A DNA stretch of 64,000 bases from Parabacteroides gordonii MS-1 = DSM 23371 (GCF_000969825.1 NZ_KQ033919.1:238030-302029), one strand, 5' to 3'. Shown: positions 25,407-38,666, counted from the first letter of the stretch. Notes: a model not told the origin generated them from the letters alone. Program-made: numbers and translations.

Positions 25407-26264
25407 ATGAAGATCGCAATTAGTGGTAATTCCGGTTTTATAGGACGGCATCTGACGGATTTCTTTTCCGGCAGGGGAGATATCGTTGTCCCTCTGAAGC
25501 ATTCGATGTTTCGTCTCAGGACTAATGAGAAGCTGAAAGAGGCTCTTTCCGGATGTGATGTCGTGATCAATCTGGCCGGTACAACCATTAATCAACGTTG
25601 GACTGGCCGGGCTAAACGTAAAATAAAGAACAGCCGTGTGTATACGACACGGCGACTGGTGTCGATCATTAATGAGATGCCGGTCAAGCCGCAATTGTTT
25701 ATATCCGCTTCCGCAGTAGGTATTTACCCGGATGAGGGTATCTATTCGGAAACAAGCACTTCCGAAGGCACCGGCTTCCTGGCCGACGTCTGTATCCATT
25801 GGGAAGAAGAAGCCCAGAAGCTATCGAGGGATGTGCGGTTGGTTATTGCCCGTTTCGGTGTGGTACTGTCGAAAGACGGGGGAGCTCTGCCGAAGATGTT
25901 GTTGCCGTTCCGTTTCTTTGTGGGTGGGAAGATCGCTTCCGGTAAACAAGGTTTTTCGTGGATACATATAGATGATGTATTGTATGCTATTCAGTTTATT
26001 ATCGACCATGACGAGCTCTCCGGAGTTATCAATCTGGTTGCCCCTCAACCGTTGACGAACCGGGCTTTCGCAAAAGCGACTGCCGAGGTGATGCACCGTC
26101 CGGCCTGGCTGACTATTCCCGGAAAAATATTTCACTATCTCTATGGAGAAGGAGAGGAGTTGCTCACCAAAGGGCAACAGGCTTATCCAGCCCGCCTGCT
26201 CTCTGCCGGCTACGTGTTCCGTTATTCGGATATACGGCTAGCTTTGTATAGTTTCATGATGTAG
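25407..26264 (+). CDS. TIGR01777/YfcH-family NAD(P)-dependent epimerase
   Basis: A 285-residue atypical SDR from ATG 25407 (MKIAISGNSGFIGRHL, with the glycine-rich GNSGFIG loop). An alternative TTG at 25392 would add five residues. AAGGAG directly abuts the ATG, so the true start is not certain. It has VINLAGTTINQRWTGRAKRKI, the conserved block of this family, and a C-terminal DUF1731-like region. The physiological substrate is unknown; YfcH proteins are thought to act on nucleotide sugars or related compounds. It follows the preceding gene by 57 bases on the same strand. Confidence 0.88.
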   Translation: MKIAISGNSGFIGRHLTDFFSGRGDIVVPLKHSMFRLRTNEKLKEALSGCDVVINLAGTTINQRWTGRAKRKIKNSRVYTTRRLVSIINEMPVKPQLFISASAVGIYPDEGIYSETSTSEGTGFLADVCIHWEEEAQKLSRDVRLVIARFGVVLSKDGGALPKMLLPFRFFVGGKIASGKQGFSWIHIDDVLYAIQFIIDHDELSGVINLVAPQPLTNRAFAKATAEVMHRPAWLTIPGKIFHYLYGEGEELLTKGQQAYPARLLSAGYVFRYSDIRLALYSFMM

Positions 26265-26298
26265 TAAATACGCACTTAACAATTCTAATAATATACAA

Positions 26299-26330
26299 AA
26301 AGGGGACTCTGTTCATTCAGAATCCCCTTT
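26299..26330. terminator. Bidirectional terminator between the epimerase and beta-galactosidase genes
   Basis: AAAGGGGA and TCTG pair with CAGA and TCCCCTTT around a TTCATT loop, with one unpaired base on each side. Poly-A and poly-T flanks suit both convergent genes. Confidence 0.85.
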
Positions 26331-26352
26331 CTTTCTTATAATATTGCTTTAC

Positions 26353-29739
<3,387 letters not shown>

Positions 29740-29767
29740 TTATTTAGATTGGTATAGTCTGAAGAAA

Positions 29768-29809
29768 GGGGAACTGATAATTAAGCACCTGGATAATTAT
29801 CAATTCCCC
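29768..29809 (-). terminator. Terminator after the DUF3332 gene
   Basis: GGGGAACTGATAATTA pairs with TAATTATCAATTCCCC (one mismatch). On the minus strand the stem is followed by TTTCTT, placed between the DUF3332 stop and the beta-galactosidase start. Confidence 0.75.
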
Positions 29810-29828
29810 TGATGAGTATGAATGCTAT

Positions 29829-30383
29829 TTATTTAGCAGCATAGAAAGAGTATCCTTCAACAACTTGACGGAATGCCAGAACACCGGCCTGATTCAGCTC
29901 GACATTCATTTCCTTACCGTCGGGGAGGAACATAACAACTTCGTCGTTGTCTTTGAACTTCAGTAATTTGGTTGCTTCTCCGTCAGCTTCAACGCTCCAG
30001 CTCTTGTCTGTTTCGTCAAATACCAGGTCGATTGCTTTTTCTTCGCCCTCTTTCTGGATATGGTATCCGTCCTTCTTTGTTTCAACGGTGTAGATACCAT
30101 CTTTTCCTTCTATTGTTTTAACACTTCCCGCATCAGCTACCGGATTGTTTCCACTCCAGAATTCAATGGAGTTGAGAACCAATACGTCGGCAAGTGCAGA
30201 TATTTCATAAACCGGAACGATCCAGAATGCGATAAATACCAATTCGTTTACAAATTTACTGTCGATGTTTCTGTTCCAATCCAGGAGTTTGTTCGTTAAA
30301 CCGAACGATCCGATACAGGAAGAGAACAATACACTGCTGGCTAATGTGGTTGCCACTAATAATGTTAATCCTTTTTTCTTCAT
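29829..30383 (-). CDS. DUF3332 family lipoprotein
   Basis: A 184-residue protein with a lipoprotein-type signal ending FSSC (Cys 22). The segment GSFGLTNKLLDWNRNIDSKFVNELVF and the following hydrophobic stretch are typical of DUF3332. The C-terminal half is beta-rich and acidic. The function is unknown; the protein is probably anchored to a membrane facing the periplasm. It stands alone between two genes on the same strand, with a terminator after it. Confidence 0.85.
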   Translation of the reverse strand: MKKKGLTLLVATTLASSVLFSSCIGSFGLTNKLLDWNRNIDSKFVNELVFIAFWIVPVYEISALADVLVLNSIEFWSGNNPVADAGSVKTIEGKDGIYTVETKKDGYHIQKEGEEKAIDLVFDETDKSWSVEADGEATKLLKFKDNDEVVMFLPDGKEMNVELNQAGVLAFRQVVEGYSFYAAK

Positions 30384-30435
30384 GAATTATTGAAATTGAT
30401 GTTAGTAGTTAGTTAATTGGGGACGAAGATAATAA

Positions 30436-31917
30436 TTATTTTGTTTTCCAACTTACTGTTCTTCTATTATTTCGGCACCCGTCGATCAGTTCTTCTCTGT
30501 ATTCTATCGGTTTAGTAATCAGTTCCGGAAGGTTGAATGTCTTCGTGAAATCGAGGTAGAAATCAGGATCTTTCTGCGGAAGGACAAAGGGTTTTCCTGC
30601 CATCCCTGTCCGGCTGTCAAAGCTTGCTATATAAGGGTGTGCCCATAATCCGTCCAGCCGTTTACTGCTGAAAACGAACCACTCGCCGGTAGATGACCAG
30701 GTGTGAAAGCTTTCTACATCGTTACTGTTTACTTCCTCCATATTACGTATATTGCCAGTCTCCAGGTTGAGCAGATATAATTCGCTTTCCGGGTGCCAGA
30801 TGGAGAAGTTTCCGTAATCGGAACAGGTAAACATCAGAAACTTTCCGTCCGGTGAGATACGGGGGAAAGAGATACTTTTGCCTGTTTCGGAAGCATTGAA
30901 AACACATTCGGGGGTTCCGAAACTTTCATCTGTCGCATTGAAAGGGATCCTGTACAGGTCGTAACGGATACTATCCAACGGGGTCTTTTTATTTATGGCC
31001 TTGCTGCGGCAGTAATAAAGCATGTCTCCTGACGAGTTCCAGGCAGGGAAGGTTTCCATCCACTTTTTACCGTAGACGGCAGTGTCTGTGATCAGTGTAT
31101 TTGTTTCCGTATCCAGTATCACCAGGTCTGACTCGGAGTCTGATACCTCTACCGCTTTAGGGCCGGTGGAGTGGAAGTATTGCTGTATCTCGTTGACGGA
31201 GAAAGCCAGGTATCTGCCTTCGGGATGCCATGATGCGTAGGCACCGGAGTTTGCCATTTCCTGTGCTTTGACTTCTATCCTGTCTATATTCCCTTGCCGG
31301 CGGATCAATGTGCCTCCCGCTTTTCCGCGTATGTGTATCATCATTGTCTCCGGAGAGTTTTTACAGAAGGTGTGGCAGTTCAGGCACCCTTCTTCTATGG
31401 ATTGGTTTTCGATAAGCGGTGTTTCTTTATAGGAAGTCAGATCACGTTGATAAATGCCCATTTGATTCCAGAGCTCATATCCTGGGTAAAGTAGCCGGTA
31501 AACAAGATACGGGTCGATAGCAGAACGGGCAATCACATTGGTAATATCCGGATGTTGCGTCCATTTGCCGTTTTGGCTGATAGATATGCGGATAAAGAAT
31601 GTATTACCGGCTGTATGCTTTAGCAACTCTTTCCATTGCCCGGCGGGGATCGTTACGGATGGCTGTTTGCTTCGGATCGTAATATAGGTATTTTCCTTAT
31701 TGCCGATCTCCGTGTAGAATTCGTCCCCTTCTTCCAAGATCCTGAAATTGGGGGGAGCTATGTTGGAAGGGAAAGTGACTCCGGTATAGTCGGGGAAGAG
31801 GGCGACCGCCTTGTCGGTCTGTACTTCCGGGGTTATACGGGGCTGAGTACAGCTAACGGAGATAATGAGCCAACAGGCTAGTATGCCAATGTGCCAATGA
31901 AGAGGGAAATATTTCAT
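30436..31917 (-). CDS. PD40/TolB-like beta-propeller lipoprotein with a CxxCH heme-type motif
   Basis: A 493-residue protein with a lipobox-like SVSC (Cys 23). Residues 178-182 are C-L-N-C-H, a canonical covalent heme-c motif within EGCLNCHTFCKN. From about 200 onward come repeated propeller blades (YLAFSVNEI, DMLYYCRSK, PRISPDGKFLMFTCSDYG, EWFVFSSKR), the TolB/PD40 type. It lies 12 bases downstream of the DUF6057-like gene, and this pair is a recurrent companion of SusC/SusD genes in Bacteroidales as I recall. The role is unknown; a periplasmic redox or binding function is plausible. Confidence 0.75.
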   Translation of the reverse strand: MKYFPLHWHIGILACWLIISVSCTQPRITPEVQTDKAVALFPDYTGVTFPSNIAPPNFRILEEGDEFYTEIGNKENTYITIRSKQPSVTIPAGQWKELLKHTAGNTFFIRISISQNGKWTQHPDITNVIARSAIDPYLVYRLLYPGYELWNQMGIYQRDLTSYKETPLIENQSIEEGCLNCHTFCKNSPETMMIHIRGKAGGTLIRRQGNIDRIEVKAQEMANSGAYASWHPEGRYLAFSVNEIQQYFHSTGPKAVEVSDSESDLVILDTETNTLITDTAVYGKKWMETFPAWNSSGDMLYYCRSKAINKKTPLDSIRYDLYRIPFNATDESFGTPECVFNASETGKSISFPRISPDGKFLMFTCSDYGNFSIWHPESELYLLNLETGNIRNMEEVNSNDVESFHTWSSTGEWFVFSSKRLDGLWAHPYIASFDSRTGMAGKPFVLPQKDPDFYLDFTKTFNLPELITKPIEYREELIDGCRNNRRTVSWKTK

Positions 31918-31929
31918 TTTATAGGGGGA

Positions 31930-33510
31930 TTACTTGGTGATTACTTTGTTTCCGTAAGGACTGAGAAAGTTGAGGTAATACCAGTAGGTGTTACCGAATT
32001 GCTTCTTCAGTGCCTGCCTGTCTTTTCTCTGGTAAAGGGCGTAATAGGCTTTAAACCTTTCTTCCGTGGCCGGGCTGATGTCGAAGCCTAGTTTGTTGAA
32101 GGTATCTTCGTCTACTCCCAGTCGATAGGTGTAAAGTGCCTCCTCGTATATCCGGGGAAGTGCCGGATAGGAGAAAGAGCGTATCCGTTTCAGGTTCTCT
32201 GCAAAACGGACTAGCTGATTACTCAATAACAGGTCGCTCATCAGGTATTCGAACGCCATCCGGTTGGTAGAGTCTTTATCGCATAAATAGCTAAGCTCCG
32301 GCCCTATATTCAGAATATTGGCAAAGCGGACTTTTTCATCTTTATCGTAAGGGATGGTCTTTAAGCCGGTGAGTTCTCCGGAAGAAAGATGTTTTTCCAG
32401 TTTTTCTGCCTGTTTCCGGTAGAAAAGAGAGTGCTTTAGCTTCCGGATAAAGCGCATGGCTACTTTCGGGCGGTGGTTGACGATATTGTAACGGATCAGG
32501 TTGATCAGGTTTGGAGCTGTTTCGCCGAATACGGTCATCGCTTCAAAGGCCCAGCGGTGTGCTTCGTTTATATAGCCGAGTTGTTCGTAGATATAATGTC
32601 CGTATTCGGTTTGGCGGCTATCGCTTTTCCAGGGCAGATAGAGTGATTGTACTCCCATCGTTTGCGGATAGTCGAACAGGTTGTCAGGCATTTTACCCAT
32701 ATGGTAAAGGGCTATATTGTTGAGATATAAGATTAACTGGTTTTGTCCGCGGTATCGTCGGCAGCAGTCCATTACCTGTTCCCATTGGCCGGCCTTAAGA
32801 TGTATTTCAGCTTCGATGATCAGCCGTTCACGCATATTATACGAGAAGATGAAAAAGTAGAAAGTACCTCCGGCGTAGACCAGTAAGCTGAATAGGTTGG
32901 TAGCCAGACGGTATTTATTGTTTGTTATATATCCGGTCACAGATAAGGCGGATAACATCGGGATAAGAATGATAATGAGCGTAATGACTGGATAAATCCA
33001 TCCGCATATCCAATATAATATGGCAGTAGCCGGTATGAATAATATAAGTTTCAGCCGGTTCGGTTTTACGGAACTGATAGCCCAATAAACCAGCAGGCAA
33101 AAATCTAACCCGACAATATGGGCAACCGGAAAATCGACAGACAGGTATTGGATCAGGAGCCAGAGGGAAGGAACCAAAGCCAATAGAAAGAGATCGTGTT
33201 TCCTGGTTAATCTGTGGCAGATCGTGACGTTAAGAAGATAAGGTAGAGAAAGCAGCAAAGCGAACCAACCCTTTCCTGTATGCGGCAGATAAAAGAACTG
33301 TATGCAGAAATCGGTCAGGTAACCGAGCAACTGTCCCGGTGCGGAAAGATGGCTGTCCAGGTAGGTTTGAGTGAAAAGGAACAGATGATGCTGTTCGTGA
33401 TAATAAGGTATATAAAACATCGGACCTTCCAGGAGAAGGAAGAATAGTAGAAAGAGTAGGACGGAAAGGAAAAAGGAGATTTGCTTCATTCGAATATTAC
33501 TGGTTTTCAT
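31930..33510 (-). CDS. DUF6057-like multi-span membrane protein
   Basis: About 526 residues from ATG 33510 (MKTSNIRMKQISFFLSVLLF). A second candidate ATG is at 33489, and the longer frame up to 33642 has a non-hydrophobic, Arg-rich leader and crosses the upstream repeats, so it is rejected. There are eight to ten hydrophobic segments in the first 250 residues, followed by a soluble helical C-terminal half resembling TPR-like packing. It matches what I know of DUF6057 proteins encoded beside SusC/SusD and PD40 proteins. No catalytic motif is seen. Confidence 0.7.
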   Translation of the reverse strand: MKTSNIRMKQISFFLSVLLFLLFFLLLEGPMFYIPYYHEQHHLFLFTQTYLDSHLSAPGQLLGYLTDFCIQFFYLPHTGKGWFALLLSLPYLLNVTICHRLTRKHDLFLLALVPSLWLLIQYLSVDFPVAHIVGLDFCLLVYWAISSVKPNRLKLILFIPATAILYWICGWIYPVITLIIILIPMLSALSVTGYITNNKYRLATNLFSLLVYAGGTFYFFIFSYNMRERLIIEAEIHLKAGQWEQVMDCCRRYRGQNQLILYLNNIALYHMGKMPDNLFDYPQTMGVQSLYLPWKSDSRQTEYGHYIYEQLGYINEAHRWAFEAMTVFGETAPNLINLIRYNIVNHRPKVAMRFIRKLKHSLFYRKQAEKLEKHLSSGELTGLKTIPYDKDEKVRFANILNIGPELSYLCDKDSTNRMAFEYLMSDLLLSNQLVRFAENLKRIRSFSYPALPRIYEEALYTYRLGVDEDTFNKLGFDISPATEERFKAYYALYQRKDRQALKKQFGNTYWYYLNFLSPYGNKVITK

Positions 33511-33542
33511 GTGTTGATTGCATGCTCGGTTATTTACGGTCA

Positions 33543-33575
33543 TCGTCAACGGGGAGAGACGGTGGTCGTCAACGG
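33543..33575. repeat. Direct repeat TCGTCAACGG upstream of the DUF6057-like gene
   Basis: Two identical ten-mers at 33543-33552 and 33566-33575 are 23 bases apart. They lie within 70 bases upstream of the minus-strand start and could be an activator or response-regulator site. Confidence 0.45.
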
Positions 33576-33605
33576 TAAGGGACGAACGCCTTATATACGA
33601 AGAGA

Positions 33606-33637
33606 GGGACATCCTCCCCGGGAAGGTTGGATGTCCC
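33606..33637 (-). terminator. Hairpin terminator after susD
   Basis: GGGACATCC (33606-33614) pairs perfectly with GGATGTCCC (33629-33637). A second short CCC/GGG stem is inside. The minus-strand T tract after it is weak, so it may attenuate rather than stop transcription. Confidence 0.6.
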
Positions 33638-33648
33638 TGCATAGTAAT

Positions 33649-35307
33649 TTAATCTTTGGTTGCATAACCCGGGTTCTGTGTCAGAGCCGGATTCAAGTCT
33701 ATTTCAGATTGGGGAATTGGAAACAAATAGTTATGATCTTCATATTTGCTACCTGTCAGCTTAATGTTCTCTCCCTGATACAGGATACATACTTTACCAT
33801 TATCACCTTCCCAAGCGTTTGGATCGTCTATGAGTTTGTATTTCATACCTAGGAACGGAGCGTTCAGTACATCCTTGGCGATACCCCAACGGCGGATGTC
33901 CCATTTGCGTTTACTGCCTTCGAGTGCGAATTCCACACGCCATTCATTGCGGATACGCTGGCGCAGTGCATCCTGTGTGCCGCAATAAGTCGGTTTGGAT
34001 GCGTCTGTGTTTTGCAGTTCTGGCATGCCGACACGGCGGCGTACACGGTTGACAGCTTCGAAAGCGGATGCATCCAGGCCAGATATTTCGTTTTTGGCTT
34101 CGGCATAAGTAAGCAGCACTTCCGCAAAACGGATCACGTGCCAGTCTTTTCCCATATCCCACCCTGTAGATTGAGGGTCGATGCTCGGATCAAGCCATTT
34201 CTGCTGATAGTAGCCGGTAGCGGTTGCATCGTTATGTTGTGCCACTCCTGTGCTACCACTTGATTTAAGCGGAGCTGTTTTTACTGTAACACCATACATC
34301 ACTTCACCGTCATGTAATACACATACTTCCAGACGAGGGTCGCGGTCTTTAAACGGATTTGTTTCATCGTATGTTTCCGATTTTGTGATGGGAGAACCGT
34401 CTGCACATTCGAAAGCATCTACCAGGCTCTGTGTCGGGTTGATACCGCCCCAGCCTAATGTCGGGAAACATTCCCAGCCGATCAGGTAATGCGTTAGTTC
34501 CGGAGCATTGAATTGTCTTACCAAAATAGCTTCTTTACAGGCTTCCTGGCTTTCCCAGAACAATTCAGCGTATTTGCCGGTATTGTTGGCATCAAACAGC
34601 TCGTACTCGCCGGAGTCCATGACGGCCTTAGCCGCATTGACTGCTGTGTCGAAATGTTTGAAGTAAAGTGCGGCACGGGCTTTCATCGCATTGGCTGCTC
34701 CTTTGGTTGCACGTCCGTAATCGCTTGTCGGCCATTGGGCAGGTAAGTGGGTTGCTGCATAGTCCAGGTCTTCCATTACTTTGTCATATACCTGGTCAAC
34801 CGGGGTACGGGTGATGCCATCCATGTCATGCAGATCAAGTGTGCTTTCCACATAAGGAACATCACCGAAAGTCTGGATCAGTCCGAAATAAGTGAAGGCA
34901 CGCAGGAAACGTGCTTCTCCAATCGTCGCTTCTTTGTCGGTTTGGGGGAAGTTCTCGATCAGATCGATCTTTTCCAGTAATACATTGCAGGCCCGGATGG
35001 CTTTATAATCATCTTTCCAACCCATATCTGCCGGATCGTAGATACCTTTCGATACATTACCGGCTGCCCATTTGATGCCGTGTACGGCATTATCCGAGTC
35101 AATATCTCCGTCTACATCTCCATTATATTTCCCCGGCATAACCTGACGGTATACGTCTCCAATGAACATTTTAGCATCGTTTGGTGTTTTCCAGAAACTT
35201 CCGTCGGATAGTTCGTCCTGTGGTATTCTGTCCAGGAAATCGCTACAAGAGCTGAAACTAAGCAGTGTAACAGCCGAGATAGCTATATATATAAGATTCT
35301 TTTTCAT
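33649..35307 (-). CDS. SusD/RagB family nutrient-binding outer-membrane lipoprotein
   Basis: A 552-residue surface lipoprotein with signal and lipobox ending FSSC (Cys 21), then the family opening SDFLDRIPQDELSDGSFWKT. The helical TPR-like scaffold of SusD follows, and the C-terminus holds the RagB/SusD core blocks RNEWRVEFALEGSKRKWDIRRW and NYLFPIPQSEIDLNP. It caps the SusC channel and binds its glycan or peptide ligand. It starts 24 bases after susC, so the two form one unit. The ligand cannot be predicted from sequence. Confidence 0.95.
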   Translation of the reverse strand: MKKNLIYIAISAVTLLSFSSCSDFLDRIPQDELSDGSFWKTPNDAKMFIGDVYRQVMPGKYNGDVDGDIDSDNAVHGIKWAAGNVSKGIYDPADMGWKDDYKAIRACNVLLEKIDLIENFPQTDKEATIGEARFLRAFTYFGLIQTFGDVPYVESTLDLHDMDGITRTPVDQVYDKVMEDLDYAATHLPAQWPTSDYGRATKGAANAMKARAALYFKHFDTAVNAAKAVMDSGEYELFDANNTGKYAELFWESQEACKEAILVRQFNAPELTHYLIGWECFPTLGWGGINPTQSLVDAFECADGSPITKSETYDETNPFKDRDPRLEVCVLHDGEVMYGVTVKTAPLKSSGSTGVAQHNDATATGYYQQKWLDPSIDPQSTGWDMGKDWHVIRFAEVLLTYAEAKNEISGLDASAFEAVNRVRRRVGMPELQNTDASKPTYCGTQDALRQRIRNEWRVEFALEGSKRKWDIRRWGIAKDVLNAPFLGMKYKLIDDPNAWEGDNGKVCILYQGENIKLTGSKYEDHNYLFPIPQSEIDLNPALTQNPGYATKD

Positions 35308-35331
35308 ATTTCTGATTGATAAACTAATTAT

Positions 35332-38300
35332 TTAAAATCCAACTTTAAGACCCACAGAGATCTTTCTTACATTTGAGTAAAGTCCGCCGCGTGAATTGCT
35401 TGGTGCAGATTCCGGGTCAAGGCTATCCATACCTGTAATAGTGAACAGGTTTTCACCGGTTACATACACTTTCACACGTTCCAGATTGATTTTGGCCAGC
35501 AACGTTTTTGGTAAGTTATAACCGACCGTCAGATTCTTAAGACGGACATATGAAGCGTCTTCCAACCAATAGGAAGAGAGCTGGTAGTTGATCTGGTCGG
35601 ACATCGTGATGCGCGGATAAGATGCGTCGTGGTTGGTCGGAGTCCAACGATCCAGATGGCGTTCCAGTACTTTACCTCCGTTAAAGAAAGCATAGGCTGC
35701 TTCACCGTTTACATAGGCATCTACATCGAAAGCTCCCTGAAAGAAGAATGACAGGTCGAAATTCTTGTAGTAAAGATTGGCACCAAGTCCGGCAGTCCAA
35801 CTAGGGAATTCTTTGCCGATTACTTCGCGGTCGTTGGCTGCATCGATCTTTCCGTCATTGTTCAGGTCCACATATTTGATGTCGCCCAATTGTTCTGTTC
35901 CAGTGCGTTTGGCATGATTCTTCAGATCATCTTCTGTGTTGAAATAACCGTCAGCTTTGTAGCCGTAATAAGAACCGATAGGATATCCTTCCAAGAACCA
36001 GAAATTATCGCGTCCGTCTCCTGGCTCTTTACCTTCAGTACCTTTCAGGTCGACCAATTCGTTGTGAACATATGCCAAGTTGAAATTGATGTCATATCTG
36101 AAATCCTTGTTTACCACGTTATTATGGAATACACTCAGGTCGAAACCTGTGTTCCGTACTTCACCGGCATTCTGTCTGGGAGCGTCCAGGCCGAAAACAC
36201 CTTGTACAGGGAGCAAAAGAAGCATATCTTTGGTCGATTTTTTATATCCAGCCAGTTCAAATCCTAATTTATTATTCAAGAAAGAAGCTTCGATGGCTCC
36301 TTCCAGACTGGTAACAGTAGCCCATTTCAGATCCTTGTTGGCATAGCGACTTTCATATGCAGTAGAATATAGGGAATTGCCAAACATATACTTTTCATAA
36401 GCGTAAGAAGGAATTGTCAGATAAACTTCATCGTCTTTCAATTCTTCGTTACCGGTCTGTCCCCAGCCTACACGCAGTTTCAGGTTACTCAGCCAACTAA
36501 TATCGGCGTTCTTCATAAATTCTTCTTCCGTTATTCTCCAACCGGCCGAAAAAGCAGGGAAGGTTCCCCAGCGGTTACCTGAAGCAAAGCGAGAGGAACC
36601 GTCTATGCGGACATTGGCTTCAAAAAGATATTTGTCAGCAAAACTGTATTGTGCACGGCCGAAATAAGAACGGTGAGCAACTTCGTAACCTGTTTCCTTA
36701 TTTGTTTGTGATGAAGCATCCAACGTACTCAATGATTCCTGCAACTCATTGTTGCCTCCTCCTTTGCGGGTTGCTTCCAAATGTTTATAACGTTGGTCGA
36801 TCTGTTCGAAACCGGCAAGTAAGCCCAGGTCGTGTTTCCCCCAGGTTTCATTATAATTTATCAGAACCTGTGTGGTATACCAGTTCCACCAAGTCTGTTT
36901 TTCATTAGCTTCGCGTAATCCGGTGTTGGCCTCGTTTTTCTCACCGTAAACAATGTTTGTCTTGAAACCATTTTCGTCGCGGAAGTCGTTACGGATAGAG
37001 AATAATGCTTTGGCAGATAAATTTGGCAGGATGTTGACTTGTCCGTACAATGTTCCGTTTACTTGTTGATCCATTGTCCTTTTGAAGCCGTCACGTCCTA
37101 ATAAAGCGACCGGATTGTCTTTTCCGTGGTAAAGAAAGTCTCCATTTTCATTACGGACACCTTCAATCGGAGTGGCGCGGTTTGTGAATTGTGTCATACT
37201 AGCCACACTGTTCCATCCGTCCATCAGAGTACCTCGGTAGCCTGAAACATTCATTCCGGCGGAAAACCATTTGTTGATTTGTGAATCGATACTTGTGCGG
37301 GCATTGAAACGTTTATAATTATTAGCGTCTATCAAACCGTCCTGTTGAGTGTAACCGACAGATGCGCTATAACTGGTCTTTTCTGAACCTCCGCTGATGG
37401 ATAAGTGGTGCATCGTTTCAATGGAGTTTTTCTTCATTGTTTCCTTATACCAGTCTGTGTTCGGGTGACCGTATGGGTCGGAGCCATTGCGATAAAGTTC
37501 GATATCTTCATCTGTGAAACGAAGCGGATTGTTAGGATTATCATTTAATGTCGCTTCGTTGTATAGCATTGCATAATCAGCTGATCCCAGGAATTTGGGA
37601 CGCATGGTCGGAGTTGCCCAAGCTACATTACCAGAATAGCTTACGCGAGCTCTTTCCCCTTTTTTACCTTTTTTAGTCGTGATAAGGATTACTCCGTTTG
37701 CTGCTTGTACACCATAGATGGCAGCGGAAGAAGCATCTTTTAGTACAGTCAGGCTCTCGATATCAGACGGGTCGATTGTATTCATACTTCCGGGTACACC
37801 ATCTACAATAACAAGAGGACTTACGGCATTGACAGAGTTTTTACCACGAATAGTAATAGTTCCGGTCTGGCTGCCCGGACGACCTGAACTTTGAATTGCC
37901 GTAACACCTGGCATCTGTCCGGCTAATGCAGCAGATACGCTGGATACGGGTCTGGATTCTAATGTCTCCGCTTTTACAGTAGCAACTGACCCTGTCAGGT
38001 TTGCTTTCTTCTGTACACCATAGCCAACAACTACAACTTCATCCAGCGCCTGTGAATCTTCCTTCAAAGTTATTTTTCCTTTGGAAGCTTCAGATGCTTT
38101 AATTTCCAGTGTTTTAAATCCGATGCTACTGATGACCAGAATGTCGTTAGGATTGGCTTCTAGTGTGAATTTTCCATCCAGATCGGTAACCGTACCGTTC
38201 GTTGTTCCTTTAATAACAACATTGGCTCCAATCAATGGTTCATTCATTCCACCGTCGAAAACTACTCCGCTTATGGCTTTTTTCTGTTGTGTAATAGATA

Positions 38301-38409
38301 CTTCTGCTGTAGTGGCATACAGGGAAGATGCGGTTACTGAAACAGGAAAAGCAAGTGCGATTAAAAGCAATGATAGTTGATTTTGCTTTAAAATAGACCT
38401 GTAATTCAT
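35332..38409 (-). CDS. SusC/RagA family TonB-linked outer-membrane transporter
   Basis: A 1,025-residue receptor from ATG 38409 (MNYRSILKQNQLSLLLIALAF); an upstream in-frame ATG adds a 14-residue non-signal leader and is rejected. A carboxypeptidase-regulatory-like domain (ISGVVFDGGMNEPLIGANVVIKG) follows the signal. Then come the TonB-box-to-plug segment LDEVVVVGYGVQKKANLTGS, the plug, and a 22-strand barrel ending with a terminal Phe (GLKVGF). It imports oligomers with SusD. The upstream region has palindromic sites (see 38450-38468 and 38667-38685). Confidence 0.95.
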   Translation of the reverse strand: MNYRSILKQNQLSLLLIALAFPVSVTASSLYATTAEVSITQQKKAISGVVFDGGMNEPLIGANVVIKGTTNGTVTDLDGKFTLEANPNDILVISSIGFKTLEIKASEASKGKITLKEDSQALDEVVVVGYGVQKKANLTGSVATVKAETLESRPVSSVSAALAGQMPGVTAIQSSGRPGSQTGTITIRGKNSVNAVSPLVIVDGVPGSMNTIDPSDIESLTVLKDASSAAIYGVQAANGVILITTKKGKKGERARVSYSGNVAWATPTMRPKFLGSADYAMLYNEATLNDNPNNPLRFTDEDIELYRNGSDPYGHPNTDWYKETMKKNSIETMHHLSISGGSEKTSYSASVGYTQQDGLIDANNYKRFNARTSIDSQINKWFSAGMNVSGYRGTLMDGWNSVASMTQFTNRATPIEGVRNENGDFLYHGKDNPVALLGRDGFKRTMDQQVNGTLYGQVNILPNLSAKALFSIRNDFRDENGFKTNIVYGEKNEANTGLREANEKQTWWNWYTTQVLINYNETWGKHDLGLLAGFEQIDQRYKHLEATRKGGGNNELQESLSTLDASSQTNKETGYEVAHRSYFGRAQYSFADKYLFEANVRIDGSSRFASGNRWGTFPAFSAGWRITEEEFMKNADISWLSNLKLRVGWGQTGNEELKDDEVYLTIPSYAYEKYMFGNSLYSTAYESRYANKDLKWATVTSLEGAIEASFLNNKLGFELAGYKKSTKDMLLLLPVQGVFGLDAPRQNAGEVRNTGFDLSVFHNNVVNKDFRYDINFNLAYVHNELVDLKGTEGKEPGDGRDNFWFLEGYPIGSYYGYKADGYFNTEDDLKNHAKRTGTEQLGDIKYVDLNNDGKIDAANDREVIGKEFPSWTAGLGANLYYKNFDLSFFFQGAFDVDAYVNGEAAYAFFNGGKVLERHLDRWTPTNHDASYPRITMSDQINYQLSSYWLEDASYVRLKNLTVGYNLPKTLLAKINLERVKVYVTGENLFTITGMDSLDPESAPSNSRGGLYSNVRKISVGLKVGF

Positions 38410-38449
38410 GTGTTTTTTATTGATAATTAATACTAGTACTGTTGCTAAC

Positions 38450-38491
38450 ATAGTTCTAGTAGGACTATGGTAAAATAATGATGCAAATTTA
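38450..38491 (-). promoter_or_regulatory. susC promoter region: -7 element plus 19-base palindrome
   Basis: CAAATTTA at 38484-38491 reads TAAATTTG on the minus strand, a match to TAnnTTTG. Just downstream, near the expected start of transcription, lies ATAGTTCTAGTAGGACTAT (38450-38468), a 19-base palindrome with one mismatched pair. A second perfect copy is at 38667-38685. This placement suits a repressor operator. Confidence 0.55.
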
Positions 38492-38666
38492 GCAAATTTT
38501 TAGATATTTATCCATACATTTCTTCAGAATTATAAGTGAAGTCTTAGCCTGTTGACAGTTGTGTTAATTATCAATACGGACAAGAGGCTACTACTTCTCT
38601 GAGAATTTATAATAAATGTATGCATTAAAATTAAAAACTTTGCTATTTGTGCAGCGTTGTTTTAAA

